Below are positions 1 through 7,925 of a DNA stretch of 64,000 nt, in pieces. The stretch is from Neorhizobium galegae bv. orientalis str. HAMBI 540 (GTDB taxonomy: Bacteria > Pseudomonadota > Alphaproteobacteria > Rhizobiales > Rhizobiaceae). The position numbers and the translations under genes were made by a program. The DNA is taken from contig NZ_HG938354.1 in NCBI RefSeq assembly GCF_000731315.1, positions 310,001-374,000 on the forward strand, in the 5' to 3' direction. Below the pieces are notes generated by a model, which ran no database searches, had not been told where the DNA came from, and saw only the letters and a program-made list of their open reading frames with translations. The stretch's first letter is position 1, and each line of letters starts with the position of its first letter.

Positions 1-760
1 GCCGCTCGGGAAGAGCGGGCGAAAACGGAAGTCGGCGGATCATCACCGGCGGCAGCGCCAGGATGACGCGTTTCGCGAAGAACCGCTCATCGCCGGCGAT
101 GACGGTGACGCTGGTGTCGGAATATTCTATCCCGGTCGCCGGGGTGCCGAGGCGCAGCCGGTCGCCGAGCCTGGCCGCCAGCTGGTCGGCCAGCGCATGC
201 AGCGTGCCGGGCAGGAACATTTCCATTTCCGAATAGGTATTGGTGATGCGCCGGTCGTTCGAGGCGAGCCAGGTGAAGGCGACCTCCTCCGGCGCGCGGC
301 ACCAGAGCCCCTTGATCAGCCGCAGGAAGCTTTTCCGCACGTCGGCCGGCACGTCGTCCTGCCGGGCCACCCAGTCGGCCACCGTCAGTTTTGCCAGTTC
401 CGGATCGTCCGGATCGGTGGCGATCATCCGGTCGCGGAGCGCGTCGACCCCCTGCCAGCGCGCGAAACCCTGCTGCGGCGGGACCGGCGGCCGATAGATG
501 GCCTCGCCATCATAGTGGGTCATGACCGGGGTCTTGCCGTTTTCCGCGATGAGCGCCATCAGCTCGCTCATGTCACGGCAGAAGAATTGCCCGCCGGTGT
601 CGATCCGGGTGCCGTCCGGCAGCGTCTCGGACTCGACCTTGCCGCCGACCCTGTCGCGCGCTTCGAGCAGCAGCACGTCGAGCCCTGCACCGACAAGCTC
701 CAGCGCGGCGCTCAGGCCCGTGAACCCCGCGCCGACGACGATGGCATCCCGCTCAGGCAT
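1..760 (-). CDS. Flavin-containing amine oxidase, C-terminus off the window
   Basis: This is the N-terminal 253 codons of an FAD-dependent amine oxidase-type oxidoreductase; the gene runs off the left edge. The start ATG (758-760) follows a GGAG about 6 bases upstream. The protein opens with a Rossmann FAD-binding motif (GAGFTG, residues 10-15) and the second signature EARDRVGGK, then an IDTGGQFF segment, as in flavin monoamine oxidases. Such enzymes oxidise primary or secondary amines to imines with release of peroxide, and the family also includes desaturases. It is the last visible gene of operon A, after the GH42 gene with a stem-loop between them. An amine oxidase is unusual in a glycoside operon and may mean that the imported compound carries an amino group (inference). 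The substrate cannot be read from sequence. Confidence 0.82.
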   Translation of the reverse strand, partial: MPERDAIVVGAGFTGLSAALELVGAGLDVLLLEARDRVGGKVESETLPDGTRIDTGGQFFCRDMSELMALIAENGKTPVMTHYDGEAIYRPPVPPQQGFARWQGVDALRDRMIATDPDDPELAKLTVADWVARQDDVPADVRKSFLRLIKGLWCRAPEEVAFTWLASNDRRITNTYSEMEMFLPGTLHALADQLAARLGDRLRLGTPATGIEYSDTSVTVIAGDERFFAKRVILALPPVMIRRLPFSPALPER

Positions 761-848
761 TCTTTTCTCCGACGATCTTCCTGCCTTTGCCATTACCGCA
801 AGCGCCTCGGAACGTCTACGAGGATGCAGGTGAATGATCGGAATCCAG

Positions 849-880
849 GCCGCCCTCGGGCATCGATGACTGAGGGCGGC
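849..880 (-). terminator. Stem-loop between GH42 gene and amine oxidase gene
   Basis: A perfect 9-bp inverted repeat (GCCGCCCTC at 849-857, GAGGGCGGC at 872-880) with a 14-base loop lies just after the GH42 stop codon. There is no T-run on the minus-strand side. It may therefore be an intercistronic mRNA-stability or attenuation structure and not a full terminator. Confidence 0.45.
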
Positions 881-889
881 AAATTGGTG

Positions 890-2998
890 TCAGGTGAGCG
901 GCAGGATCAGCACGTCTCGGGCCGGCACCTCGATCTTGCCGCCATCATGGGCGTTTCCGACCGGCCAGACCGCCTTGCCGGCGGCGAGACGGCCATGCCC
1001 TTCGGCGAGCTTCGCCTCGGTCGCCTGCGGCGAGCGAGTCGGGTTGACGAGCCAGAGGAAGCTGCCTTTTTCGCCCTTGTGGATCCGCGCGAACAGCGCC
1101 TTGTTCGACAGGGCCGCATGCGGCGTGCAGCCGCTCCAGCGCAGCAATTCGGCGAAAAAGGCGCCGTTCGCCTTGCCCTGCGACTTGTAATAGGCGACCG
1201 ACGGATTGGTGCCGATCAGCAGCGTTCGGCCCTTGCCATAAGTGTTCTCGACCACGGCAAGGCGCCCGTCGTCGAAATTGCCGCGCGCGGTGCCGCCGGC
1301 CAGCACATAGGACTGCAGGAAACCGCCGCCATCGACCGTTGCTCCGTCCAGCTTGAAATGGATGCGGTCTCCGATGTCCGGCATGAACTCGACCTGGTCC
1401 TCGCGGGCGCCAAAAACCTTGTCGAGGCCCAAGTTCGGCTGCACCTGGCCGACATGGCCGCGGTTGCCGAAATAACCGGGGCAGGCTTCGGCGATCAGCG
1501 TACCGCCCTTTTCCACCCAGATGGCGAGGCGTTTTGCCTGCTCGGCAGTGAACATGATCGGGTACGGGAAATAGAGGCGATCATAGGCGTCGATATCGTC
1601 GATATGCACCCAGTCCGGCTGGACGCCGTTTTCGAGGAAGGCGCGATAGGCGCCCCACATGGCCTCCGGATAGGGCTTTTCTTTGCGGTCGTAGTTCAGG
1701 AGGTAATCCCATTCCTGCGTCTCGGGAACGACGAGGATGCCGATTTCGCCGCGCACCGGCTTTGCCTCCCAGAGAGCGGCCTGTGCCGGGTCGTTTGCCC
1801 ATTTCGCCATGTCGCTCTGCAGCTTCGAGCGCGGCGTGCGGGCGCCGTCCATGCCGTAGGCGCCGAAAGCGCCGAAGAGCGGGCCGTCGAGCAGTGGCCG
1901 CCAGCGCAGGTTCAGCACCCCGCGGGCGCCGCCCGCAAACGACGTCATGCTCCACAGGCGGATATCCTCGGGCTCGGCGACGCGGCCGTCATCCTTGTCG
2001 CGGCCGATCACCTGCGGCTGCAGCCACAGCGGTCCGCCCTGGCGCTCTGCGTGCCAGAAGGGTTTTCCACGGGCGGCTGCGCGGTTGATATCGACGCCGT
2101 ACCAGTTCTTCCAGGCTTCCGTACCCTTGCGCGCCTGGATCCAGGTGAATCCGTATATCTCGACCTTGGAGGCGGCCAGCCAGTCGTCGCAGCCGTTCGC
2201 CGCCATGTTGGGGATGGCGCCGGAAATGCCGTGGGCGGCGATGGTGTTCTTCGGATCGACGGCGCGGATGGTGTCGATGCGCCATTGCATCTGGTCGTAG
2301 AAATTGTCGCGCTTGAACTGCAGCCAGTCAATGCATTCGGGATAGGGCGCCATATGGACCGGCGGCTCGACATCCTCCCATTCCGCATAGCTGTAGCGGT
2401 GCCAGGCCTTGGCGAGCACTTTCAGCGTGCCGTATTTCTTCTCCAGCCATGTGCGAAAGGCGGACTTGGCATAGCTGCTGTAATCGACATCGGCCGAATA
2501 ATTGCACTCGTTCCAGACGTCGTAGCCGTAGATCGCCGGGTGGTCCTTGTAGCGGGTGGCGAGGGCGGTCAGGAACTTGCCGGCCGCCTCCTTCACTTCC
2601 GGGCAGTTGAGCGTCAGAGCTCCAGCACCGCCGCCATTGTTGGAAAAGCCGCCGGTCGCCGCCGAGACGCCCATATAGGAACCGAGCTTGGTGCCGTCGG
2701 CATTGACCTGCAGCGCATCGGCATATTTGCGGACCGCCCAGTCGGGCACGGCATGGATGAGCTCGGCGATGACCGTCTTGATGCCGTTTTGGGCAGCTAA
2801 ATCCATCTGCCGGTCGTATTCCTCCCAGTCGTAGACGCCGGGCGCGGTTTCGATCGCGCTCCACATGAACCAGTGGCGGAAGATGTTGAGGCCGTCCTCT
2901 CCCGCCGTCGTATAATCGCGCTGCCAGTCTTCGCGGGGCGGATTGGACTTGCGGAAATAGACGGCGCCGTAGGGGAATTGGATATCGGTTCTGAGCAT
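890..2998 (-). CDS. GH42-type beta-galactosidase
   Basis: A 702-residue glycoside hydrolase of the GH42 beta-galactosidase type, expected to release terminal beta-D-galactosyl residues from oligosaccharides. Residues 1-370 form the (beta/alpha)8 barrel. The acid/base glutamate is in VWNECN (E164) and a likely nucleophile is E318 in FWHAERQGG. A trimerisation, glutamine-amidotransferase-like domain follows (about 390-620), then a small C-terminal beta domain. There is no signal peptide, so it acts in the cytosol on imported substrate. The ATG at 2998 has AGGACAGG immediately upstream; an ATG 18 bases further out has no ribosome site. It sits between the isomerase-like gene and the amine oxidase in operon A. 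GH42 enzymes also act on alpha-L-arabinopyranosides, so the precise linkage is open. Confidence 0.86.
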   Translation of the reverse strand: MLRTDIQFPYGAVYFRKSNPPREDWQRDYTTAGEDGLNIFRHWFMWSAIETAPGVYDWEEYDRQMDLAAQNGIKTVIAELIHAVPDWAVRKYADALQVNADGTKLGSYMGVSAATGGFSNNGGGAGALTLNCPEVKEAAGKFLTALATRYKDHPAIYGYDVWNECNYSADVDYSSYAKSAFRTWLEKKYGTLKVLAKAWHRYSYAEWEDVEPPVHMAPYPECIDWLQFKRDNFYDQMQWRIDTIRAVDPKNTIAAHGISGAIPNMAANGCDDWLAASKVEIYGFTWIQARKGTEAWKNWYGVDINRAAARGKPFWHAERQGGPLWLQPQVIGRDKDDGRVAEPEDIRLWSMTSFAGGARGVLNLRWRPLLDGPLFGAFGAYGMDGARTPRSKLQSDMAKWANDPAQAALWEAKPVRGEIGILVVPETQEWDYLLNYDRKEKPYPEAMWGAYRAFLENGVQPDWVHIDDIDAYDRLYFPYPIMFTAEQAKRLAIWVEKGGTLIAEACPGYFGNRGHVGQVQPNLGLDKVFGAREDQVEFMPDIGDRIHFKLDGATVDGGGFLQSYVLAGGTARGNFDDGRLAVVENTYGKGRTLLIGTNPSVAYYKSQGKANGAFFAELLRWSGCTPHAALSNKALFARIHKGEKGSFLWLVNPTRSPQATEAKLAEGHGRLAAGKAVWPVGNAHDGGKIEVPARDVLILPLT

Positions 2999-3041
2999 GG
3001 TCCTGTCCTTCTTCATCGATGTTCGGACATGGCTCCGCCTT

Positions 3042-3058
3042 CCGGAGAAGGGCTCCGG
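3042..3058 (-). other. Short intercistronic hairpin
   Basis: CCGGAG and CTCCGG arms (6 bp) with a 5-base loop lie in the 109-bp gap between the isomerase-like gene and the GH42 gene. This may modulate message stability. The evidence is the fold alone. Confidence 0.25.
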
Positions 3059-3107
3059 TCTGGAAGTGGCGTCGATGGTGTCCGGTTAGTTCCGAAAAGC
3101 GTTGATC

Positions 3108-3899
3108 TTAGCGTGGCCCTCCGCCGAGATGGGGCTTCATCCAGCCGAGACCTTCGCTGGTGCCGGCCTTTGACCTGTATTCGCAGCCAACCCAGCCGTC
3201 GTAACCGAGGCGGTCCAGTTCGCGGAGTATGAAATCGTAGTTGATCTCGCCGGTGCCGGGCTCGTTGCGGCCGGGATTGTCGGCGATCTGCACATGGGCG
3301 ATCCTCTCCTTCAGGCGGGTGAAAGTCGGGATCAGGTCGCCCTGCATGACCTGCATGTGGTAGAAATCGTACTGGATGTAGAGATTGTCGGAGCCGACCT
3401 TGTCGAGGACGCGTTCCGCATGATCGGTCGTCGATAGGAAGAAGCCGGGAATGTCGCGCAGGTTGATCGGCTCGATCAGTAGCCTGACGCCGGCATCGGC
3501 ACAGCGCGGTGCGGCATATTTCAGGTTGTCGACCAGTACCTTTTCCAGAGCATCGACATCGGCACCCTTCGCCACGAGGCCGGAGATGACGTTGACTTGG
3601 CCGCAGCCGAGCGCCTTGGCATAGTCGAGCGCCAGAGCGACGCCGTCGCGGAATTCCTGGACGCGGTCCGGCAGGCAGGCGATGCCGCGCTCGCCGCCGG
3701 CCCAGTCGCCCGAAGGCACGTTGAAGAGCGCCTGGACGAGGCCGCTCGCCTTCAGCGCATCGACAACCTTTTCCTTTGGCTCGGCATAGGGGCCGAGATA
3801 TTCGAGCCCGCCGAAACCGTCCTTCGCGGCCGCGGCAAAACGATCGAGGAAGGGCAGGTCCTGGTAGAGGAAGGAGAGATTGGCGGAAAATTTCGGCAC
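3108..3899 (-). CDS. Hydroxypyruvate isomerase-like TIM-barrel protein
   Basis: A 263-residue xylose-isomerase-like TIM barrel of the hydroxypyruvate isomerase / 2-oxo-tetronate isomerase (Hyi/OtnI) family. Family hallmarks are the N-terminal PKFSANLSFLYQ, the metal/substrate segment LLIEPIN, QYDFYHMQ and HVQIADNPGRNEPGTGEINY. It should catalyse an aldose-ketose type isomerisation of a small sugar acid or oxo-acid in the cytosol. Two GTG starts are possible (3905 and 3899). The one at 3899 gives the usual family N-terminus and a better distance from AAAGGA, so it is used here. It lies 12 bases downstream of the fused transporter ATPase. No glyoxylate carboligase or tartronate semialdehyde reductase is nearby, so the classic glyoxylate role is not supported and a sugar-acid or keto-sugar substrate is an inference. 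Confidence 0.75.
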   Translation of the reverse strand: MPKFSANLSFLYQDLPFLDRFAAAAKDGFGGLEYLGPYAEPKEKVVDALKASGLVQALFNVPSGDWAGGERGIACLPDRVQEFRDGVALALDYAKALGCGQVNVISGLVAKGADVDALEKVLVDNLKYAAPRCADAGVRLLIEPINLRDIPGFFLSTTDHAERVLDKVGSDNLYIQYDFYHMQVMQGDLIPTFTRLKERIAHVQIADNPGRNEPGTGEINYDFILRELDRLGYDGWVGCEYRSKAGTSEGLGWMKPHLGGGPR

Positions 3900-3911
3900 T
3901 GGCACTGTCCT

Positions 3912-5618
3912 TTAGAGAACGGGTGCGACGAAGCGGTGCCGGTGCAGCATGCGCTTGTCGCGGGGATCAGGATTGGGAACGGCGGAGATCAGGCTCTTGG
4001 TATAGGCCTCCTGTGGGGCGGTGCAAATCTGCTCGGCCTCGCCGAGCTCCACTATCTTGCCGCGATGCATGACTGCAACGCGGTCGCAGAAATAACGCAC
4101 CACCGAAATGTCGTGCGAGATGAAGATGAAGCTGAGGTTCAGCCGTTGGCGGATATCCAGCAGCAGGTCGAGGATCTGGCTGCGGATCGACACGTCGAGC
4201 GCCGAGGTCGCCTCGTCGGCGATGATGATGCGTGGATCGAGCGCCAGCGCCCGGGCAATGCCGATGCGTTGCCGCTGGCCGCCGGAAAATGCGTGCGGAT
4301 AACGTTCCATGCCCATCGGATCGAGCCCGACGAGGCGCATCAGTTCGGCGACGCGTTCCTCGAGCGCCTTGCCCTTGGCGAGGCCATTGATGATCAGCGG
4401 GTCGCCGATCACTTCCTTGACCGTCATGCGTGGATTGAGCGAGGCGAAGGGATCCTGGAAGACGAGGCGGACTTCCCGGTGGAAGCCACGAAGCTCCTTC
4501 TTGGTCAAGCTGGTAACCTCGACCTCGCGGCCATCCTTGTTGCGGTAGACCACGCTGCCCGTCGTCGGCTCGACGGTGCGCAGGATCAACCGGCCGAGCG
4601 TCGTCTTGCCCGAGCCGCTTTCGCCGACGATACCGAGGTTTTCTCCGGGATAGAGATCGAAATTGGCGTCATCGACCGCCCGCAGCGAATTGGTTTTGCC
4701 GTGCCAGCCGAACGTCTTGCCGAGATTGCGGACCGAAAGGATCGGCCGCAGTGGCTGCGATGAGGCGGCCACCGCCGGCACCCTGCCTTCGATATGGCGG
4801 GTGAGCTTCACCGTCGAGGCGAGAAGCTGCCGCGTATAGGGATGCTGGGCGTCATGGTAGATCGCATCGACCGGGCCGCGCTCGACGATATGGCCGAAGC
4901 GCATGACGGCGACGTCGTCCGCCACTTCGGCGACGATGCCCATGTCGTGGGTGATCAGCAGCATCGCCATGCCGCGCTCTACCTGCAGGCGTTTGATCAG
5001 ATCGAGGATTTCGGCCTGGGTGGTGACGTCCAGCGCCGTGGTCGGCTCGTCGGCAATGAGGATATCGGGATTGCCGGCAAGCGCCATGGCAATCATCGCC
5101 CGCTGCCGCATGCCGCCGGAAAATTCGAACGTGTAGCGGTCGGCCATCTGTTCCGGATTGGGGATTTCCACCTGGCGCAGCAGTTCGACTGTTTTCGCCC
5201 GCGCGGCGCGCTTGTCGAGATCGCTGTGCAGGCGCACGGCTTCGATGATCTGCGAGCCGATCGTATGGACCGGCGACAGCGAGCTCATCGGTTCCTGGAA
5301 GATCAAACCGATCCTGCGGCCGCGGATGGCGCGCATGGTCTGGCCATCCGGATCGAGCCTGGCGATGTCAGTGACCGCGCCGGCGTTGCGGAGCAGGATG
5401 CGCCCGCCGACGATGCTGCCGGGCCGGTCGACGATCTGCAGCAGCGAGCGGGCGGTGACGCTCTTGCCCGAGCCGCTCTCGCCGACGAGGCAGAGCGTCT
5501 GGCCGCGCTTCAGCTCGAAGCTGACGTTCTCGACGGCATGCAGGATATGGGTTCTCAACCGGAAATCGATCGAGAGGTTTTCGACGGAGAGGACGGTGTC
5601 TTCGGCAGGATCGGTCAT
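3912..5618 (-). CDS. Fused double ATPase of Opp/Dpp-type ABC importer
   Basis: A 568-residue protein with two complete ABC ATPase halves, equivalent to DppD fused to DppF. The first half has Walker [10 protein letters not shown], signature FSGGMRQR and Walker [13 protein letters not shown]. The second has [17 protein letters not shown] and [12 protein letters not shown]. It powers the importer formed by the two permeases immediately upstream. The ATG at 5618 has GAGGAGGAAACC directly in front; ATGs further out lack a ribosome site. It overlaps the upstream permease stop region by design (5629 to 5618, 10-base gap). Although the family is called peptide-type, its genes sit among glycosidases, and Opp-like sugar importers are known (for example S. 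meliloti Agp for alpha-galactosides), so an oligosaccharide cargo is inferred. Confidence 0.9.
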   Translation of the reverse strand: MTDPAEDTVLSVENLSIDFRLRTHILHAVENVSFELKRGQTLCLVGESGSGKSVTARSLLQIVDRPGSIVGGRILLRNAGAVTDIARLDPDGQTMRAIRGRRIGLIFQEPMSSLSPVHTIGSQIIEAVRLHSDLDKRAARAKTVELLRQVEIPNPEQMADRYTFEFSGGMRQRAMIAMALAGNPDILIADEPTTALDVTTQAEILDLIKRLQVERGMAMLLITHDMGIVAEVADDVAVMRFGHIVERGPVDAIYHDAQHPYTRQLLASTVKLTRHIEGRVPAVAASSQPLRPILSVRNLGKTFGWHGKTNSLRAVDDANFDLYPGENLGIVGESGSGKTTLGRLILRTVEPTTGSVVYRNKDGREVEVTSLTKKELRGFHREVRLVFQDPFASLNPRMTVKEVIGDPLIINGLAKGKALEERVAELMRLVGLDPMGMERYPHAFSGGQRQRIGIARALALDPRIIIADEATSALDVSIRSQILDLLLDIRQRLNLSFIFISHDISVVRYFCDRVAVMHRGKIVELGEAEQICTAPQEAYTKSLISAVPNPDPRDKRMLHRHRFVAPVL

Positions 5619-5628
5619 GGTTTCCTCC

Positions 5629-6819
5629 TCAATTGTCATAGGGGTCAGCGGCATCGCGAAGGCCGTCGCCGAAGAAATTGAAGGACAGCACGGCGACGAT
5701 CACCGCAAGCGAGGGCCAGATCAGCAGCCATGGTGCGGTCGCCACCGTGCGGATGTTCTGGGCGTCCTGCAGCAGCACGCCCCAGCTGACGACGGGCGGT
5801 TTCAGGCCGATGCCGAGAAAGGAAAGCGAGGTTTCGGCAACGATCATGGTCGGCACGGCAAGCGTCACGACGGCGAGGATATGGCTGGTCAGGGACGGCA
5901 GGATATGGCGGAAGATCAGCCGCTTCTCGCTCGATCCGTCGAGCATGGCGGCAGTGACGAAATCCTCGCTGCGAAGGGCGAGGAAACGGCCGCGCACCTC
6001 GCGCGCAAGACTGGTCCAGCCGAGCAGCGAGACGATGATGGTGATGACGAAATAGACGTTGACCGGTGACCATGTCAGCGGGATCGCCGCCGCAAGGCCG
6101 AGCCATAGTGGGATGGTCGGCATGGCGCTGACCACCTCGATCATGCGCTGGATCACCGTATCGACCCAGCCGCCGTAAAAGCCCGATATCGAGCCGAGCA
6201 CGACGCCCAGCACAAGCGACATGACGACGCCGACGAGGCCGATCGACATGGAAATGCGCGTGCCGTAGACCAGCCGCGAAAAGACGTCGCGACCGAGGCG
6301 GTCGGCGCCGAGCAGGTACATCGGGTCGTTCGGATTGATCGGGCCGATCAGGTGGCGATCCATCGGGATCAGGCCCCAGAGTTCATAGCGCGGGCCTTTG
6401 ACGAACAGGCCGACCGGCACGACCTTGGTGTCGTCGACGACGAAGGTTCGGCGCAGCGCCACCTTTTCGATCTCGACCTTGTAGCCCTTCACATGGAAAT
6501 TGAACTCCGAACTGCCGTCCGGCTTGGTGACGAAGAAGCTCAAGCCCTGCGGTGGCGCATAGGTATATTGCGGCCGAGAGGTCGAGGGCAGGCTGGGCGC
6601 CAGGAATTCGGCAAGCAGGCCGATCAGATAAAGGATCAGGATGACGATGCCGGCGAACATCGCCACCTTCTGGCGGACCAGCTTGCCGGCGATCAGCTTC
6701 CAGGGGCCGACGGTTGCGGTCGAAACGGTCTTGCCGGCTTTGAGCGGACTGATCGAAGGGCCGTCGGCGACGGTGTGGACGGGGCCGGAATAGGTTCCGA
6801 ATGTTTCGTGCGTGCTCAT
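5629..6819 (-). CDS. DppC-type ABC permease with enlarged periplasmic loop
   Basis: A 396-residue inner-membrane permease. A first membrane span (about 52-75) is followed by a long periplasmic stretch (about 76-185) and then a DppC-type core with several spans. The core carries the EAA-type loop (LAREVRGRFLALRSEDFVTAAMLDG) that contacts the ATPase. The usual DppC length is near 300, so the extra length lies in the N-terminal extension and the loop. The ATG at 6819 follows GAGGGAGGCGGC. It pairs with the DppB-type permease 10 bases upstream in operon A. Function as part of an importer is solid. The cargo is inferred to be an oligosaccharide from its glycosidase neighbours. Confidence 0.9.
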   Translation of the reverse strand: MSTHETFGTYSGPVHTVADGPSISPLKAGKTVSTATVGPWKLIAGKLVRQKVAMFAGIVILILYLIGLLAEFLAPSLPSTSRPQYTYAPPQGLSFFVTKPDGSSEFNFHVKGYKVEIEKVALRRTFVVDDTKVVPVGLFVKGPRYELWGLIPMDRHLIGPINPNDPMYLLGADRLGRDVFSRLVYGTRISMSIGLVGVVMSLVLGVVLGSISGFYGGWVDTVIQRMIEVVSAMPTIPLWLGLAAAIPLTWSPVNVYFVITIIVSLLGWTSLAREVRGRFLALRSEDFVTAAMLDGSSEKRLIFRHILPSLTSHILAVVTLAVPTMIVAETSLSFLGIGLKPPVVSWGVLLQDAQNIRTVATAPWLLIWPSLAVIVAVLSFNFFGDGLRDAADPYDN

Positions 6820-6829
6820 GCCGCCTCCC

Positions 6830-7816
6830 TCAATTGAACCGGATGCGCGGATCGAGCAGCGCCAGCAGCAGATCCGATAGCAGCATGCCGACAAGGGTGA
6901 GGGCACTCAAAAGCAGGATGAAACTGCCGGCGAGATACATGTCCTGCGACACCAGTGCCCTGAATAGCAGCGGGCCGGCGGTCGGCAGGTTGAGCACGAT
7001 GGCGGTGATCGTCACGCCGGAGACCAGATGCGGCAGCACCCAGCCGATCGCCGAGACGAACGGGTTGAGGGCGATCCGCACCGGATATTTGAGGATGACC
7101 TTGTATTCCGGCAGGCCCTTGGCGCGGGCGGTGATCACATAGGGCTTGTGCAGTTCGTCGGTCAGGTTGGCGCGCAGGATGCGGATCAGCGCCGCCGTTC
7201 CCGAGGCGCCGATGATGATGATCGGGATCCACAGATGGGCGAGGAAATCGCCGATCTTGGCAAGGCTCCAGGGGGCCTCGGCAAATTCGGGAGAGTTGAG
7301 GCCGCCGACGCTCTGGCCGAGATAGCGGTAGGCGAAATACATCAGCACCAGCGCCAGGATGAAGTTCGGCACGGCAAGCCCGATGAAGCCGAAGAATGTG
7401 AAGACGTGGTCGCTGATCGAATGGCGGCGGACGGCGGAATAGATGCCGATCGGCAGTGCGACGATCCACACGAACAGCAGGCTCAAAAGCGAGATGACCA
7501 GCGTCGAACCCATCCGGCCCCAGATCAGGCCGGAGACGGGTTGGTTCCATTCGAACGAGTAGCCGAAGTCGCCGCGGCTGACGATGCCCCAGATCCATTT
7601 GAGATACTGGATGTAGAAGGGGTCGTCGAAGCCGTAGATTTCCTTCAGCCGCTCGATCTGGGCCGGATCGACCGCCTGGCCGCTGTCGCTCATCGTCGCG
7701 ATCATCGACGTCAGGTAGTCGCCCGGCGGCAGCTGGATGATCAGGAACGATATCAGCGACATGCCGAACAGGGTCGGGATCATGTAGAGCACGCGCTTGA
7801 AGATGTAGCCAAGCAT
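6830..7816 (-). CDS. DppB-type ABC permease
   Basis: A 328-residue DppB/OppB-family permease. The N-terminal span (MLGYIFKRVLYMIPTLFGM) and the conserved IIQLPPGDYLT are typical. An EAA-type loop, LRANLTDELHKPYVITARAKGLPE, marks the ATPase contact. It ends with the family-typical LLALLDPRIRFN. The ATG at 7816 has GGAGGAGAAC upstream; the longer reading has no ribosome site. It forms the transmembrane pair with the DppC-type gene that follows. Confidence 0.92.
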   Translation of the reverse strand: MLGYIFKRVLYMIPTLFGMSLISFLIIQLPPGDYLTSMIATMSDSGQAVDPAQIERLKEIYGFDDPFYIQYLKWIWGIVSRGDFGYSFEWNQPVSGLIWGRMGSTLVISLLSLLFVWIVALPIGIYSAVRRHSISDHVFTFFGFIGLAVPNFILALVLMYFAYRYLGQSVGGLNSPEFAEAPWSLAKIGDFLAHLWIPIIIIGASGTAALIRILRANLTDELHKPYVITARAKGLPEYKVILKYPVRIALNPFVSAIGWVLPHLVSGVTITAIVLNLPTAGPLLFRALVSQDMYLAGSFILLLSALTLVGMLLSDLLLALLDPRIRFN

Positions 7817-7879
7817 CGGAATAGTTCTCCTCCCGTTGAAGACGCCGCGCAGGCGCCACCTTCGGATCTCCATCCGCTA

Positions 7880-7897
7880 CCGGCCCTTTGAGGCCGG
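7880..7897 (-). other. Intercistronic hairpin
   Basis: CCGGCC and GGCCGG arms with a 6-base loop lie in the 109-bp gap between the GHL6 gene and the permease gene. It may tune relative expression. No T-run follows. Confidence 0.25.
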
Positions 7898-7925
7898 CAA
7901 CGCTCCTCCATTTTAGTCTCCCACC

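Noticed and set aside
197..2800. An 867-codon open frame on the plus strand, opposite the amine oxidase and GH42 genes
   Set aside because: It is antisense to two genes with clear family motifs, has no recognisable protein content, and similar long antisense frames accompany most genes here because of the high GC.
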